Source: Gilliamella sp. ESL0443 (GTDB lineage: Bacteria; Pseudomonadota; Gammaproteobacteria; Enterobacterales; Orbaceae). From it: a stretch of DNA of 64,000 nt. The stretch spans positions 310,001-374,000 of the forward strand of contig NZ_CP048263.1 of NCBI RefSeq assembly GCF_019469165.1, read 5' to 3'. The notes under the pieces are model-generated. The model was not told where the DNA came from. It made no database searches and saw only the letters and a program-made list of their open reading frames with translations. The translations under genes were made by a program, and so were the position numbers. Shown one piece after another: positions 42,971-51,944 of this stretch; within the stretch, counting starts at the first letter, position 1; each line of letters begins with the position of its first letter.

Positions 42971-43243
42971 ATGATAAATATTCAAGTTGTCTATGCGCTA
43001 CCTAATCAACCTACGATTATTGATTGCGCAGTTGATGAGCAAACTAATGTCTTGCAAGCCATTACAAAATCCAATATCTTATCAATATGTAAAATTCGAT
43101 TAGATGAACATCTTGTTGGAATTTATGGAAAACGTTGTGAACTGAATGAACAAGTAAAAGACGGCGATCGTATAGAAATATATCGAGCTTTAATCAATGA
43201 CCCAAAAGAAATTAGAAGAAAAAAAGCGGCATTGAAAAAGTAA
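42971..43243 (+). CDS. rnfH: RnfH/RatB ubiquitin-like-fold protein
   Basis: 90 residues from ATG 42971 (MINIQVVYALPNQP). A longer frame begins inside ratA at 42935 but the family starts here, one base after the ratA stop. UPF0125/RnfH signature: GIYGKRCELNEQVKDGDRIEIYRALINDPKEIRRKKA. The role is unclear, despite the name linking it to Rnf electron transport. Confidence 0.93.
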   Translation: MINIQVVYALPNQPTIIDCAVDEQTNVLQAITKSNILSICKIRLDEHLVGIYGKRCELNEQVKDGDRIEIYRALINDPKEIRRKKAALKK

Positions 43244-43270
43244 CAAATAAAGTGAAGGGAACTTAACTGA

Positions 43271-43705
43271 ATGCATAATATGCTGATTGAGAAAATTGAA
43301 ACTTTATGCAAAAAACGTGGCATTAAGCTGACAACTCAGCGTAAAACCGTTTTAGATATCATGCTTAAAGCGAATAAAGCTATGAGCGCATATGATCTTT
43401 TAGATCTCTTAAAAGTTAGTGAGCCACAAGCAAAACCGCCAACGATTTATCGAGCTCTTGAGTTTCTACTTGAGCAAGGTTTTATTCATAAAGTTGAGTC
43501 AACCAATTGCTATATCATTTGCCCTCATTTTCAGGATCCTCAGCATATATCAATCTTATTTATTTGTGATAATTGTCAGCAAATTATCGAAAAACATTCT
43601 GAGAATATCGAGTCGCAACTTAAACAACTTGCTAGCCAAAGTCAATTCTTAATAAAGCATAGTGTGCTTGAAATTCATGGAATTTGTCACTCATGTCAAC
43701 CTTAA
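43271..43705 (+). CDS. zur: Fur-family zinc uptake regulator
   Basis: 144 residues. Winged helix (TTQRKTVLDIMLKANKAMSAYDLLDLL, PPTIYRALEFLLEQGFIHKVES) and a dimerisation domain with two Cys pairs, CDNCQQ and CHSC at the very C-terminus, the structural zinc site of Fur proteins. Resemblance is to Zur rather than Fur (short, FLLEQGFIHKVES). With zinc it represses high-affinity uptake genes. The next gene starts inside its end, at 43693, so the two are translationally coupled. Confidence 0.87.
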   Translation: MHNMLIEKIETLCKKRGIKLTTQRKTVLDIMLKANKAMSAYDLLDLLKVSEPQAKPPTIYRALEFLLEQGFIHKVESTNCYIICPHFQDPQHISILFICDNCQQIIEKHSENIESQLKQLASQSQFLIKHSVLEIHGICHSCQP

Positions 43706-44049
43706 TCTTTTTTTTATGGTTAATTAATATTGCTTGTGACACGGTAGGGCAGATTGCATTCAAATATGCTGCTATTACTTCTAATGATGAGAAGGGTTTA
43801 AATTATTGGCAGAAATTATTTAGTAACATGTGGTTATGGTTAGGTTTTGGAGCTTACTTCATCGGTTTTGTATTTTGGTTGGCTTTTTTGAGTGAAGTTT
43901 CTTTGTCTAAAAGCATACTATTAGGCTCTTTTAATATTATTACAGTAATGATTGCTGGGCGTGTTTTATTTAAAGAACATTTAACGCCATTTCGTTTAAT
44001 TGGTATTTTTTTTATAACTCTTGGCGTAGTACTAGTAGGATTAACTTAA
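43693..44049 (+). CDS. Half-size EamA/SMR-like membrane protein, first of a pair
   Basis: 118 residues, four membrane helices: FFLWLINIACDTVGQIAF, WLWLGFGAYFIGFVFWLAFL, SILLGSFNIITVMIAGRVLF, LIGIFFITLGVVLVGL. One EamA repeat's worth, like SMR proteins or ArnE/ArnF. The start at 43693 lies within the end of zur; a TTG at 43684 also opens the frame. Its stop overlaps the ATG of the next gene, which encodes a second half-size protein, so they probably form a heterodimer. Substrate unknown. Confidence 0.8.
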   Translation: MSTLIFFLWLINIACDTVGQIAFKYAAITSNDEKGLNYWQKLFSNMWLWLGFGAYFIGFVFWLAFLSEVSLSKSILLGSFNIITVMIAGRVLFKEHLTPFRLIGIFFITLGVVLVGLT

Positions 44050-44438
44050 TGAAAAAGTTCTATATTATTGGTTTTATTTTACTACTTTTTTTTGATACTT
44101 TTGGGCAAACCAGCTTTAAACTTACTGCTATTTCAGCGTTGCCATTTGAACCAGATATTGCTTGGTTGTTAAGAGTTTTTAGTCATGGTTGGGCATATTT
44201 AGTTATGATTGGGTATGCAGGTGCATTTATAACATGGATGGTATTATTGCAAAAAGCACCAGTTGGTCCAGCTTTTGCTGCTTCTCACCTACAAGTGGTA
44301 ACAGTAATGATAGTGTCGGTCATTGCTTTTAACGAACAAATTACCATTTCACGATTATTAGGTGCTTTGTCTATTATAGTTGGGATTATCTTTCTTGCGT
44401 TGGCTGAACAAAGAATACACAATAACTCTTCGAGTTAA
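44049..44438 (+). CDS. Half-size EamA/SMR-like membrane protein, second of a pair
   Basis: 129 residues, four membrane helices: YIIGFILLLFFDTFGQTSF, WAYLVMIGYAGAFITWMVLL, GPAFAASHLQVVTVMIVSVI, LLGALSIIVGIIFLALAEQ. Starts at the overlapping TAATG of the preceding gene. Both partners keep the SMR-like (D/F)T(V/F)GQ pattern in helix 1 (CDTVGQ, FDTFGQ) but no obvious membrane Glu of drug exporters, so a lipid-linked or metabolite cargo is as likely as a drug. Co-transcription with zur hints at a metal or envelope-stress setting; this is speculative. Confidence 0.8.
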   Translation: MKKFYIIGFILLLFFDTFGQTSFKLTAISALPFEPDIAWLLRVFSHGWAYLVMIGYAGAFITWMVLLQKAPVGPAFAASHLQVVTVMIVSVIAFNEQITISRLLGALSIIVGIIFLALAEQRIHNNSSS

Positions 44439-44443
44439 ATTAT

Positions 44444-44469
44444 TTTAATGATTTTATAAAATCATTAAA
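44444..44469. terminator. 26-bp perfect palindrome between convergent genes
   Basis: TTTAATGATTTTA and its exact complement TAAAATCATTAAA abut with no loop. It lies just after the SMR-like pair and before the convergent DUF4177 gene. It could act as a weak bidirectional terminator, although no separate U-tract follows. Confidence 0.45.
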
Positions 44470-44517
44470 TAGCTATTTACGAAGTAATTATTAATTCTAA
44501 AATAGAAAACGTGGTTT

Positions 44518-44742
44518 TTATTTCACCTGTCCTCTATCTCGCTCCATCACAATTAGATAGGCTTCACGTTGCCAGAATAAAAATAAGCGACGGATATCTT
44601 TTTGCATTGTAATTACGCGCCAGCCTTCTTGGGCAATATTATTTAAAAAAGCGGAAAATTTGTCAGCATTTGAATTAGCTGTACCGAAAACTAATGAAGA
44701 CAAAGCCCCTTCTTGATAAATGACAACTTTATATTCTTTCAT
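44518..44742 (-). CDS. DUF4177 small protein
   Basis: 74 residues. MKEYKVVIYQEG, then LNNIAQEGWRVITMQ and a last strand AYLIVMERD, give the DUF4177 pattern (EYKVV ... EGWxV). Function unknown. It follows mutT by about 40 bases on the same strand and is probably co-transcribed. Confidence 0.8.
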   Translation of the reverse strand: MKEYKVVIYQEGALSSLVFGTANSNADKFSAFLNNIAQEGWRVITMQKDIRRLFLFWQREAYLIVMERDRGQVK

Positions 44743-44783
44743 TGTTTTTATAGAGTCTAATTAAAATTAAATAAGGAAATAAC

Positions 44784-45188
44784 TTAGATCTGTTTGTCTA
44801 GGTTCTTAAGCATTTCGATAATCGGTCTGTTAGCATCTGGAAATTCATCTGCATTTAGATCTTCCTGATCTATCCAACGGCTTGGTTGTCCTTCTTTTGC
44901 AAAAGGAACACCATCCCACTCTTCTACTAAGTAAGCATGAATAGTGATATCACGATCATCATAACTATGTTCAAAAGTTTTTAAAAATTGTGATTGATGA
45001 ATATGAATATCAACTTCTTCTGCTATTTCACGCTCTAAAGTTTGATAAGGTGTTTCGCCGGCTTCGATTTTTCCCCCAGGAAATTCCCAAAAACCAGCAA
45101 GATGAGAGTCTTCACCGCGTTGGGTGATAAAGATTTGGCAATCTTGCGAACGAATGATACCTACAGCAATTTCAGTATGTTTTCTCAT
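44784..45188 (-). CDS. mutT: 8-oxo-dGTP diphosphatase
   Basis: 134 residues. Nudix box GGKIEAGETPYQTLEREIAEEV at about 38-59, flanked by ITQRGEDSHLAGFWEFPGG, the MutT form. Hydrolyses oxidised dGTP to prevent A-C transversions. Lies downstream of secA on the same strand, as in E. coli (secM-secA-mutT). Confidence 0.94.
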   Translation of the reverse strand: MRKHTEIAVGIIRSQDCQIFITQRGEDSHLAGFWEFPGGKIEAGETPYQTLEREIAEEVDIHIHQSQFLKTFEHSYDDRDITIHAYLVEEWDGVPFAKEGQPSRWIDQEDLNADEFPDANRPIIEMLKNLDKQI

Positions 45189-45300
45189 GATCCAATTTGT
45201 ATGTGATTAAAGTTTGGGAAAGCAACTGCTTTCCCATTTGTTTTTTACCTTAATTGGTTATTTAAACATCAATAATTATTTATCATACTAAATTTTTGAT

Positions 45301-48024
45301 TTAATTAACAGCACCATGACAATGTTTATATTTTTTGCCTGATCCACAAGGACAAGGATCGTTACGGCCAACTTTTGCCTGAGCACGAACAACAGGTTGT
45401 TGTGAGTTTGCTGATTGTTCATCATTGCCCATGCCACCGATTGATTCATGATTAGCTTGCTGCTTAGCCATTAATTTTTCGACTTCAGCTTGGCGTTGGC
45501 GTTCAGCTTCTTCAACTTCCTCTTGTGAACGAATTTGTACTCGGCTTAATATACCAATTACATCATATTTTAATGCATCTAGCATATTTGCAAACATGTT
45601 GAAAGATTCACGTTTATATTCTTGCTTAGGATCTTTCTGTGCATAGCCTCGTAAGTGAATACCTTGGCGTAAGTAATCCATTGCTGCTAAATGTTCTTTC
45701 CACAATGTATCAAGTGTTTGCAACATAACACTTTTTTCAAACTGTCTGAAGGCTTCAGAACCCGCAATATTTTCTTTCTCAAGATATTTATTTTGTGCAA
45801 GTTGTATAATACGTTCACGTAAGGTTTCTTCATGAAGATTTTGTTCTTCATCAAGCCATTTTGCAATTGGTAAATCTAAATCAAAGTCACTTTTTAATGC
45901 TGCTTCAAGTCCAGGAATATCCCACATTTCTTCAATAGATTGTGGTGGAATATATTGATCAATAACAGTGGTAAATACATCTCCATGTATAGAATCAATA
46001 GTTTCTTTGATATCTGCGTTATCTAATAAATCATTACGTTGGCTATATATAGCTTTACGTTGATCATTTGCAACATCATCATATTCAAGTAATTGTTTAC
46101 GAATATCGAAATTGCGGCTTTCAACTTTTTTCTGAGCATTAGCAATAGCCTTAGTGATCCATGGGTGTTCGATTGCTTCACCTTCTTTCATACCCAATTT
46201 ACGCATCATGTTACCAACACGCTCTGATGCAAAAATGCGCATAAGTGGATCTTCTAATGATAAGTAAAAACGTGAAACACCTGGATCACCTTGACGGCCA
46301 GCACGTCCACGTAATTGGTTATCAATACGACGAGATTCATGACGTTCAGTACCTAAAATATAAAGCCCACCAAGTTGAATGACTTCTTCATGTTTAACTT
46401 GCCATGCTTGTTTAGCTTTCTGGATATCGTCATCAGTTGGATTTTCTAATTTCGAAACTTCACTTTGCCAATTACCACCAAGCATAATATCGGTACCACG
46501 ACCTGCCATATTTGTTGCAATAGTTACAGCGCCTTTACTACCTGCATCAGCAATAATTTCAGCTTCTTGAGCATGGAATTTAGCATTAAGTACATTATGT
46601 TTAATCCCTGCTTTTTTAAATGCATGAGAGACAAGTTCGGATTTCTCAATTGAAGCAGTACCTACTAAGACTGGCTGCCCTCGTTTGACACAATCTTGCA
46701 CATCAGCAACGATAGCATTAATTTTCTCTTTTTCTGTCATATAGACAAGATCAGGTAAATCTTTCCTAACCATTGGGCGGTTGGTTGGAATAACAATGGT
46801 ATCTAAGCCATAGATTTGATTAAATTCGAAGGCTTCAGTATCAGCTGTACCGGTCATACCAGCTAATTTTTCGTATAAACGGAAATAATTCTGGAAGGTA
46901 ATAGAAGCTAACGTTTGATTTTCATTTTGAATTTTTACGTGTTCTTTAGCTTCTACTGCTTGATGTAAACCATCCGACCAACGGCGACCATCCATTGTAC
47001 GGCCTGTATGTTCATCGACGATAATGATTTCATTATCTCTAACAATATAATCTACGTCACGGTGGAATAAATGATGAGCTCGAAGAGCTGCATTTACATG
47101 GTGCATCAACACAATATTACTTGGTGCATAAAGTGATTCATCACCTTTCATAATCCCTTGTTTTATTAATAGTTCTTCAACTTTAATTAAACCTCGTTCA
47201 GTAAGATTTACTTGGCGTGATTTTTCATCAATTGAGAAGTCTCCATCTCCTTGAAATTGCTCTGAATCTTCTTTTTCTTGTTTAATAAGATGAGGGATGA
47301 TTTTATCAATACTGATATATTTATCTGAACTATCTTCAGCCTGACCTGAGATGATTAATGGAGTCCTTGCTTCATCTATTAAAATTGAGTCAACCTCATC
47401 GACTAAAGCATAGTGTAACGGTCGTTGAACACGTGATTCTTTGTTAAACACCATATTATCGCGTAGATAATCAAATCCATATTCATTATTCGTACCATAA
47501 GTGATATCAGCATTATAAGCATCACGTTTTATTTCTGGAGGCATGTTAGGTAAATTGATACCGACTGTTAAGCCCAAAAATTCAAATAGAGGGCGGTTAT
47601 TTTCTGCATCACGCTGAGCTAAATAATCATTAACAGTTACAACATGTACACCTTTACCGGTTAATGCATTTAAATAGGCAGGTAATGTAGCTGTTAATGT
47701 TTTACCTTCACCGGTACGCATCTCGGCAATACAGCGTTCATTAAGCACCATCCCCCCAATAAGTTGGACATCAAAATGGCGCATACCAAATACACGCTTA
47801 CTTGCTTCACGAACTACTGCAAAAGCTTCTTCTAATATGTCATCTAACTTAGTGCCATTTGCAATCTTCTGCTTAAATTCATTGGTTTTTGCTTTAAGTT
47901 CATCATCGGTTAGCACTTCCATAGATGGTTCAAGAGCATTAATATTTTCAACACGTTTACGCATAGATCTTAAAACGCGTTCATTACGGCTACCGAATAC
48001 TTTTGTTAATAATTTTAATAACAT
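45301..48024 (-). CDS. secA: Preprotein translocase ATPase
   Basis: 907 residues. Motor that drives proteins through SecYEG. Features: Walker A MRTGEGKT (near 102-109), DEAD-like [19 protein letters not shown], the second nucleotide fold with [15 protein letters not shown] and NMAGRGTDI, arginine-finger region [10 protein letters not shown], and a C-terminal zinc motif [13 protein letters not shown] that binds SecB. It follows secM by 85 bases and its start region can fold so as to hide the ribosome binding site. Confidence 0.98.
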   Translation of the reverse strand: MLLKLLTKVFGSRNERVLRSMRKRVENINALEPSMEVLTDDELKAKTNEFKQKIANGTKLDDILEEAFAVVREASKRVFGMRHFDVQLIGGMVLNERCIAEMRTGEGKTLTATLPAYLNALTGKGVHVVTVNDYLAQRDAENNRPLFEFLGLTVGINLPNMPPEIKRDAYNADITYGTNNEYGFDYLRDNMVFNKESRVQRPLHYALVDEVDSILIDEARTPLIISGQAEDSSDKYISIDKIIPHLIKQEKEDSEQFQGDGDFSIDEKSRQVNLTERGLIKVEELLIKQGIMKGDESLYAPSNIVLMHHVNAALRAHHLFHRDVDYIVRDNEIIIVDEHTGRTMDGRRWSDGLHQAVEAKEHVKIQNENQTLASITFQNYFRLYEKLAGMTGTADTEAFEFNQIYGLDTIVIPTNRPMVRKDLPDLVYMTEKEKINAIVADVQDCVKRGQPVLVGTASIEKSELVSHAFKKAGIKHNVLNAKFHAQEAEIIADAGSKGAVTIATNMAGRGTDIMLGGNWQSEVSKLENPTDDDIQKAKQAWQVKHEEVIQLGGLYILGTERHESRRIDNQLRGRAGRQGDPGVSRFYLSLEDPLMRIFASERVGNMMRKLGMKEGEAIEHPWITKAIANAQKKVESRNFDIRKQLLEYDDVANDQRKAIYSQRNDLLDNADIKETIDSIHGDVFTTVIDQYIPPQSIEEMWDIPGLEAALKSDFDLDLPIAKWLDEEQNLHEETLRERIIQLAQNKYLEKENIAGSEAFRQFEKSVMLQTLDTLWKEHLAAMDYLRQGIHLRGYAQKDPKQEYKRESFNMFANMLDALKYDVIGILSRVQIRSQEEVEEAERQRQAEVEKLMAKQQANHESIGGMGNDEQSANSQQPVVRAQAKVGRNDPCPCGSGKKYKHCHGAVN

Positions 48025-48031
48025 AACTGTT

Positions 48032-48078
48032 CTCTTATTCTTTTTTTATAATGGGATCAATAAGGAATAAACCTTATT
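48032..48078 (-). promoter_or_regulatory. secA leader with alternative hairpins
   Basis: On the minus strand AATAAGG (from 48078) pairs with CCTTATT (to 48059) around 6 bases. The CTTATT half can instead pair with AATAAG in the GAATAAGAG stretch (48040-48032) that serves as the secA ribosome binding region. The switch would suit control by a ribosome stalled on secM just upstream. Confidence 0.45.
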
Positions 48079-48109
48079 TAATAAATTAATTTAATGATAT
48101 AAAAACACG

Positions 48110-48454
48110 TTAAGCGGTAGCTTGAGGACCAGCTCTTATTCCATTATATGGTGATAATCGAATAACGGTATTTGGAGTAACTTCATCATAATTGAGTGAG
48201 ATAATTTGCTTATCGTAATGCTCTTCTTTTAACAAAGATGAAGTTTGAGATTTTGTTCTTATTGGTGCTTGGTGATCTTGTACTATTGCTGTTATAGCAA
48301 TAATACCAACCTGTGTGGAAGATGATTGAACTGGTAATGCATTTTCTTCATATAAACCGAACCCAGCAGCGATTACACCTAATAATAAGTGCGATAGGGC
48401 TGTTTTGATGATGAGGCGTTTACTAATTTGTTGCCAGTAGTTAATCAAGGTCAT
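48110..48454 (-). CDS. secM: SecM secretion monitor with divergent arrest sequence
   Basis: 114 residues, shorter than the 170 of E. coli. N-terminus YWQQISKRLIIKTALSHLLLGVIAAGFGL resembles the SecM signal sequence (WRQxxKR ... HLLLGMVAA). The C-terminus reads SPYNGIRAGPQATA, with GIRAGP intact at 105-110, four residues from the end as in E. coli. The other arrest residues differ: by alignment to FxxxxWIxxxxGIRAGP, F is P94, W is R99 and I is L100. In E. coli stalling on this peptide opens the secA leader; export pull releases it. Position directly before secA confirms identity. Whether this version stalls needs testing. Confidence 0.9.
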   Translation of the reverse strand: MTLINYWQQISKRLIIKTALSHLLLGVIAAGFGLYEENALPVQSSSTQVGIIAITAIVQDHQAPIRTKSQTSSLLKEEHYDKQIISLNYDEVTPNTVIRLSPYNGIRAGPQATA

Positions 48455-48586
48455 AACTATAATATCTTAGCATTTTTTGCCAAAATGAAAAACTATTATT
48501 ATTTATTAGTAAATGTATTAAATTTTATTTTGTTATTTATTAAAAAATACCCACGATCTTTTTTTGAAAGTGGGTAATTTATTTCA

Positions 48587-50143
48587 TTATTCTTTAACCA
48601 TTAATTGCCCCATCATACCCAGCGTTTCATGCTCTACAATATGACAGTGATACATACGTAGTCCCGGCATATTTTGTTGAATTTTAATAACAAGCGTTTC
48701 GTGCGGGCGTAAGTTAGTGGTATCTTTCAAAGCAACAAACTCGGGTGTAGTTTTAGTGCCATTTAATTCACGAGATTGCACAATAAATTGCGCTCCATGT
48801 ATATGGAAATTGTGATCCATATGTGAGTTATTAACAATTGTCCACTCTTCAACATCGTGAAGTTTACTTTCCAAGTCGATACGTGACATATCATGCCGTT
48901 TGCCATTAATTAAAAATAGCATACCACCTCGAGGCTCACTTTTATCCATTACTTCAGTATATTCAAGTGATTTTTTGGCGACGGCTTTGCCTAAAATGGG
49001 TACTTGTTTTAGATGCGTTGGTAGAACTGTACTGGCCGTTTGAGTTAACTGGAGCTGTGAAAGAATGATGTTTGGTTCCGGCGGTACATTTCCCATTTTG
49101 CCACGATCGTAGCCGATGTTTTGCAGATAAAGACTGGCGGTTTTTTTCGGAACGATAACCACTTCAGCCCGTTCTGCCGGAGTAAGTAATAACGGTTTAT
49201 TGAGTTGATGCGGCTCGGTAATGAAACCGCCGTCGGTAGCAACTAAAAAGACATCACAATCCGGTATTGATAGATTTAAATATCGGCCTGAACACGCATT
49301 CCAGATTCTGACTCGTGTTGCACCTTCTACTTTTATATTGGGTTGGTAAGCGCCATTGATCAACACAAATTGTCCTTCCCGACCATTCATCCAGTCGGTC
49401 ATGGAATTTTCGGCGATTTCGCCGTTTTCAGTTAATTTTAAGTCAGAAAAGAACCAATGTTGCTCCGGTAGCGAAGCAAGTGGATCATTTTTACTGCGCA
49501 CAATAAAGGTACCGGCTAAACCACGAAATACTTGCTCTGCAACGGTATTATGTCCATGTGGGTGATACCAATAGGTTCCGGCAGTGCCTTCCGGTATGGT
49601 AAATTCATAAACTCTGCTGCCACCTGCCGGAATAGCATCTTGCGGGTTGCCGTCTTGATCTGAAGGAATCAGCAAACCATGCCAATGAACGGTTGTTGGC
49701 TGTGAGAGATCATTTTTAACGGTTATTTTAACATGATCGCCTTCAAATACTTCGATTTTCGGACCAGGAATCATGCCATTATATGCCCAAAATTCGGTGG
49801 TAATTTCCGGTGTTAAGGCTATTTTAACCGGTTTTAAATGTAGCGTTGCTTCAAATACGCCAGCTTGGGTGCTGGTATTTTTTAAATTAGTTAACTCGGG
49901 TAAGTTTTTACCGTGTGGTAGCGCTGTAGTCGATAACAGTTTTTGTGGCATGTTGTTATTCATTTTCATATTCATATTCATATTCATATGATCGTGCATG
50001 TTGTCCCCCTTATCACAATTATCAGATTTAACATCACAAACCATGTCAGACATTGGTGAATTATCCAATTTGGCTATGGCTTTAGTTGCAATTAAACCAC
50101 CGACAGCAGCGGTAATATTCATTATAAAATTTCGGCGTTTCAT
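48587..50143 (-). CDS. CueO-like multicopper oxidase with N-terminal Met/His-rich segment
   Basis: 518 residues from ATG 50143. The longer frame from 50197 lacks a signal, whereas 50143 gives a Tat-type start MKRRNFIMNITAAVGG, so the protein is periplasmic. Copper motifs are complete: HWHG, YWYHPHGH, DHNFHIHG and HCHIVEHETLGMM with type 1 Cys, His and axial Met. It should oxidise Cu(I) for copper tolerance. Unlike CueO, whose Met-rich insert lies near the T1 site, here a short Met/His-rich stretch lies at 49-65 (MHDHMNMNMNMKM), coded by a hexamer repeat. Base composition is visibly richer in G+C than neighbours, suggesting acquisition. A Cys/His-containing small protein is encoded just upstream. 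Confidence 0.9.
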   Translation of the reverse strand: MKRRNFIMNITAAVGGLIATKAIAKLDNSPMSDMVCDVKSDNCDKGDNMHDHMNMNMNMKMNNNMPQKLLSTTALPHGKNLPELTNLKNTSTQAGVFEATLHLKPVKIALTPEITTEFWAYNGMIPGPKIEVFEGDHVKITVKNDLSQPTTVHWHGLLIPSDQDGNPQDAIPAGGSRVYEFTIPEGTAGTYWYHPHGHNTVAEQVFRGLAGTFIVRSKNDPLASLPEQHWFFSDLKLTENGEIAENSMTDWMNGREGQFVLINGAYQPNIKVEGATRVRIWNACSGRYLNLSIPDCDVFLVATDGGFITEPHQLNKPLLLTPAERAEVVIVPKKTASLYLQNIGYDRGKMGNVPPEPNIILSQLQLTQTASTVLPTHLKQVPILGKAVAKKSLEYTEVMDKSEPRGGMLFLINGKRHDMSRIDLESKLHDVEEWTIVNNSHMDHNFHIHGAQFIVQSRELNGTKTTPEFVALKDTTNLRPHETLVIKIQQNMPGLRMYHCHIVEHETLGMMGQLMVKE

Positions 50144-50262
50144 AGTATTCCTATAATTATTTATTACGTTAAACAATAACCTGCATACAACCGTCAAGAC
50201 TATAAAAAGTGAGATTGTGTTATTGATTTCCAGTACTTATTACTAATATTTAACTGCGTAAA

Positions 50263-50631
50263 TTAGATAAATTTTGGTGGCTTTAACTCAGGAATAAATT
50301 CTTTATATTCAGGAATAAATTTAGTAAGTAGATATTGTTCACTATGAATCGGATAATCAAAATTAACAATATAATTAGTTATAATTGTACTGCAAGTGGC
50401 ACAATGATTAACCGATTTACCAATAAAAGATTTTGTTGATTTAGAAGTCGGCAAATCTGTATTTGCATAATTAAGATTTGCGTTCACCTGAGATGATATT
50501 AAATTTGGTGAATGATGATCTGAACAAGGTTTAGATATAATTAGAGAAAAATGCCCAATAGAAGAAAAAAGCAAAAATATTGCCAATATAATTAAAATAT
50601 AAAATTGCTTCTTGTTAACGATTTGCGACAT
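50263..50631 (-). CDS. Small exported Cys/His protein, possibly copper-related
   Basis: 122 residues. N-terminal membrane or signal segment FYILIILAIFLLFSSIGHFSLI, then CSDHHSP, CATCS and a proline-rich end ELKPPKFI. The pattern recalls CopL/DUF2946-type periplasmic proteins that accompany copper-oxidase genes. It lies about 120 bases before the multicopper oxidase on the same strand, which supports a metal role. I cannot assign a firm family. Confidence 0.6.
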   Translation of the reverse strand: MSQIVNKKQFYILIILAIFLLFSSIGHFSLIISKPCSDHHSPNLISSQVNANLNYANTDLPTSKSTKSFIGKSVNHCATCSTIITNYIVNFDYPIHSEQYLLTKFIPEYKEFIPELKPPKFI

Positions 50632-50784
50632 TATTCATCACACAATTAATCTCCTCGAATCCATTTTACTAAAAATAGCAGCAAATTTATACAGTTTTAA
50701 CTCTTGATATAAAAATTTGATTTTAATACCAAGGAATTAAAGCTGTTCAAACGTTTAATGATAAATATCACTTACTCATTTATT

Positions 50785-50793
50785 TGTTATAAT
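50785..50793 (+). promoter_or_regulatory. Extended -10 promoter of the glycosyltransferase gene
   Basis: TGTTATAAT, a perfect -10 (50788-50793) with an extended TG. No good -35 is present. Confidence 0.5.
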
Positions 50794-50869
50794 CATAAAA
50801 TAAATAAGCCAAATATAAATGGTTCTGGTATCATATTTGCATAAAAATAATATTCTGATTAAAAACGAT

Positions 50870-51934
50870 ATGAAAATTCTTTACGGAGTTCAAGGAACAG
50901 GAAATGGCCACATCAGTCGTAGTAGAACTTTAGCGAAAGCTCTAAAAAAGGCTGGTGCTGATGTTGATTACATTTTCAGTGGTCGTGATCCTAAAGATTA
51001 TTTTGATATGCAGGCCTTTGGCAATTATCGAACATTTAGCGGTCTATCTTTTGCAACACATAATGGAAAAATTAATTATCGAAAAACTATCCAAAAAATT
51101 CGCGCCTTTAGGTTAATTAAAGATGTTCGTGATCTCGATTTATCAAAATATGATTGCATTATTAGTGATTTTGAGCCAGTAAGTGCATGGGCTGCACATT
51201 ATCAAAATCGAGAATGTTTAGGGATTAGTAACCAATCTGTCTGCCATTACCTTAAGCCAAAAGAATACGGCATGATAGCCAATGTTATTATGAAATATTA
51301 TGCACCTGTTACAAAACCAATTGGCTTACATTGGTTTCACTTTGGCCATAAACTAATTCCACCAATGATTGATTCATTTGAAACTGTACCAACTGAAGAT
51401 GGTAAAATTGTTGTGTATTTACCTTTTGAAGATTTAAATGAAATTGCAGAATTAGTTACTCAATTTCCACAATATCAATTTTGTTGTTTCCATCCCGATG
51501 TAAAACAAGTTACAGAGCGTAAGAATTTATTATTACAACCGTTAAGCCGAGATAATTTTACGCAAGCTTTGCTTAGTTGTTCTGGGATTATTTCAAATAC
51601 TGGATTTGCATTAATATCTGAAGCGTTATCTTTAGGGAAGAAGATTCTAACTAAGCCAGTAGCAGGTCAATTTGAACAAGTTTATAATGCTCAATGTTTG
51701 CAATCTTTGGATATGGCAACTGTGATGGAAAATCTAAATAGCATGAAGCTTAAATATTGGGTTAGCTTGCCTTCTCCCAAACCAGTTGTTTATCCAGATG
51801 TGGCGACCGAGTTAGCTAATTGGATTGTTTCAGGTCAAAAAGAATCATTACTATCTTTAAGTCAAAGACTTTGGCAGCAGACTATATTCCCTGACAATGT
51901 GAATGAGCGTATAAAATCCTTAGGGTATGTGTAA
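50870..51934 (+). CDS. MJ1255-type glycosyltransferase-like protein
   Basis: 354 residues from ATG 50870 (MKILYGVQGTGNGHISRS). The frame stays open upstream to ATG 50819, but the family begins here; no strong Shine-Dalgarno sequence marks either. GT-B fold with N-terminal GTGNGHISRSRTLAKALKK and C-terminal SCSGIISNTGFALISEALSLGKKILTKPVAGQFEQ, the nucleotide-sugar site style of the MJ1255/VC2487 family. Donor and acceptor unknown; a cell-envelope sugar transfer is likely. It precedes folA by ten bases. Confidence 0.83.
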   Translation: MKILYGVQGTGNGHISRSRTLAKALKKAGADVDYIFSGRDPKDYFDMQAFGNYRTFSGLSFATHNGKINYRKTIQKIRAFRLIKDVRDLDLSKYDCIISDFEPVSAWAAHYQNRECLGISNQSVCHYLKPKEYGMIANVIMKYYAPVTKPIGLHWFHFGHKLIPPMIDSFETVPTEDGKIVVYLPFEDLNEIAELVTQFPQYQFCCFHPDVKQVTERKNLLLQPLSRDNFTQALLSCSGIISNTGFALISEALSLGKKILTKPVAGQFEQVYNAQCLQSLDMATVMENLNSMKLKYWVSLPSPKPVVYPDVATELANWIVSGQKESLLSLSQRLWQQTIFPDNVNERIKSLGYV

Positions 51935-51944
51935 AGGAACTAAT

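Noticed and set aside
42541-43243. RatA-RatB as a toxin-antitoxin system
   Set aside because: RatB/RnfH is not a shown antitoxin and RatA belongs to the conserved Coq10-like family; treated as core genes.
50660-50760. Possible MerR/CueR-type promoter before the small Cys/His gene (TTGAAC, 19-base spacer, TAAAAT on the minus strand)
   Set aside because: The long spacer is suggestive, but no CueR dyad (CCTTCC...GGAAGG) could be seen in it.
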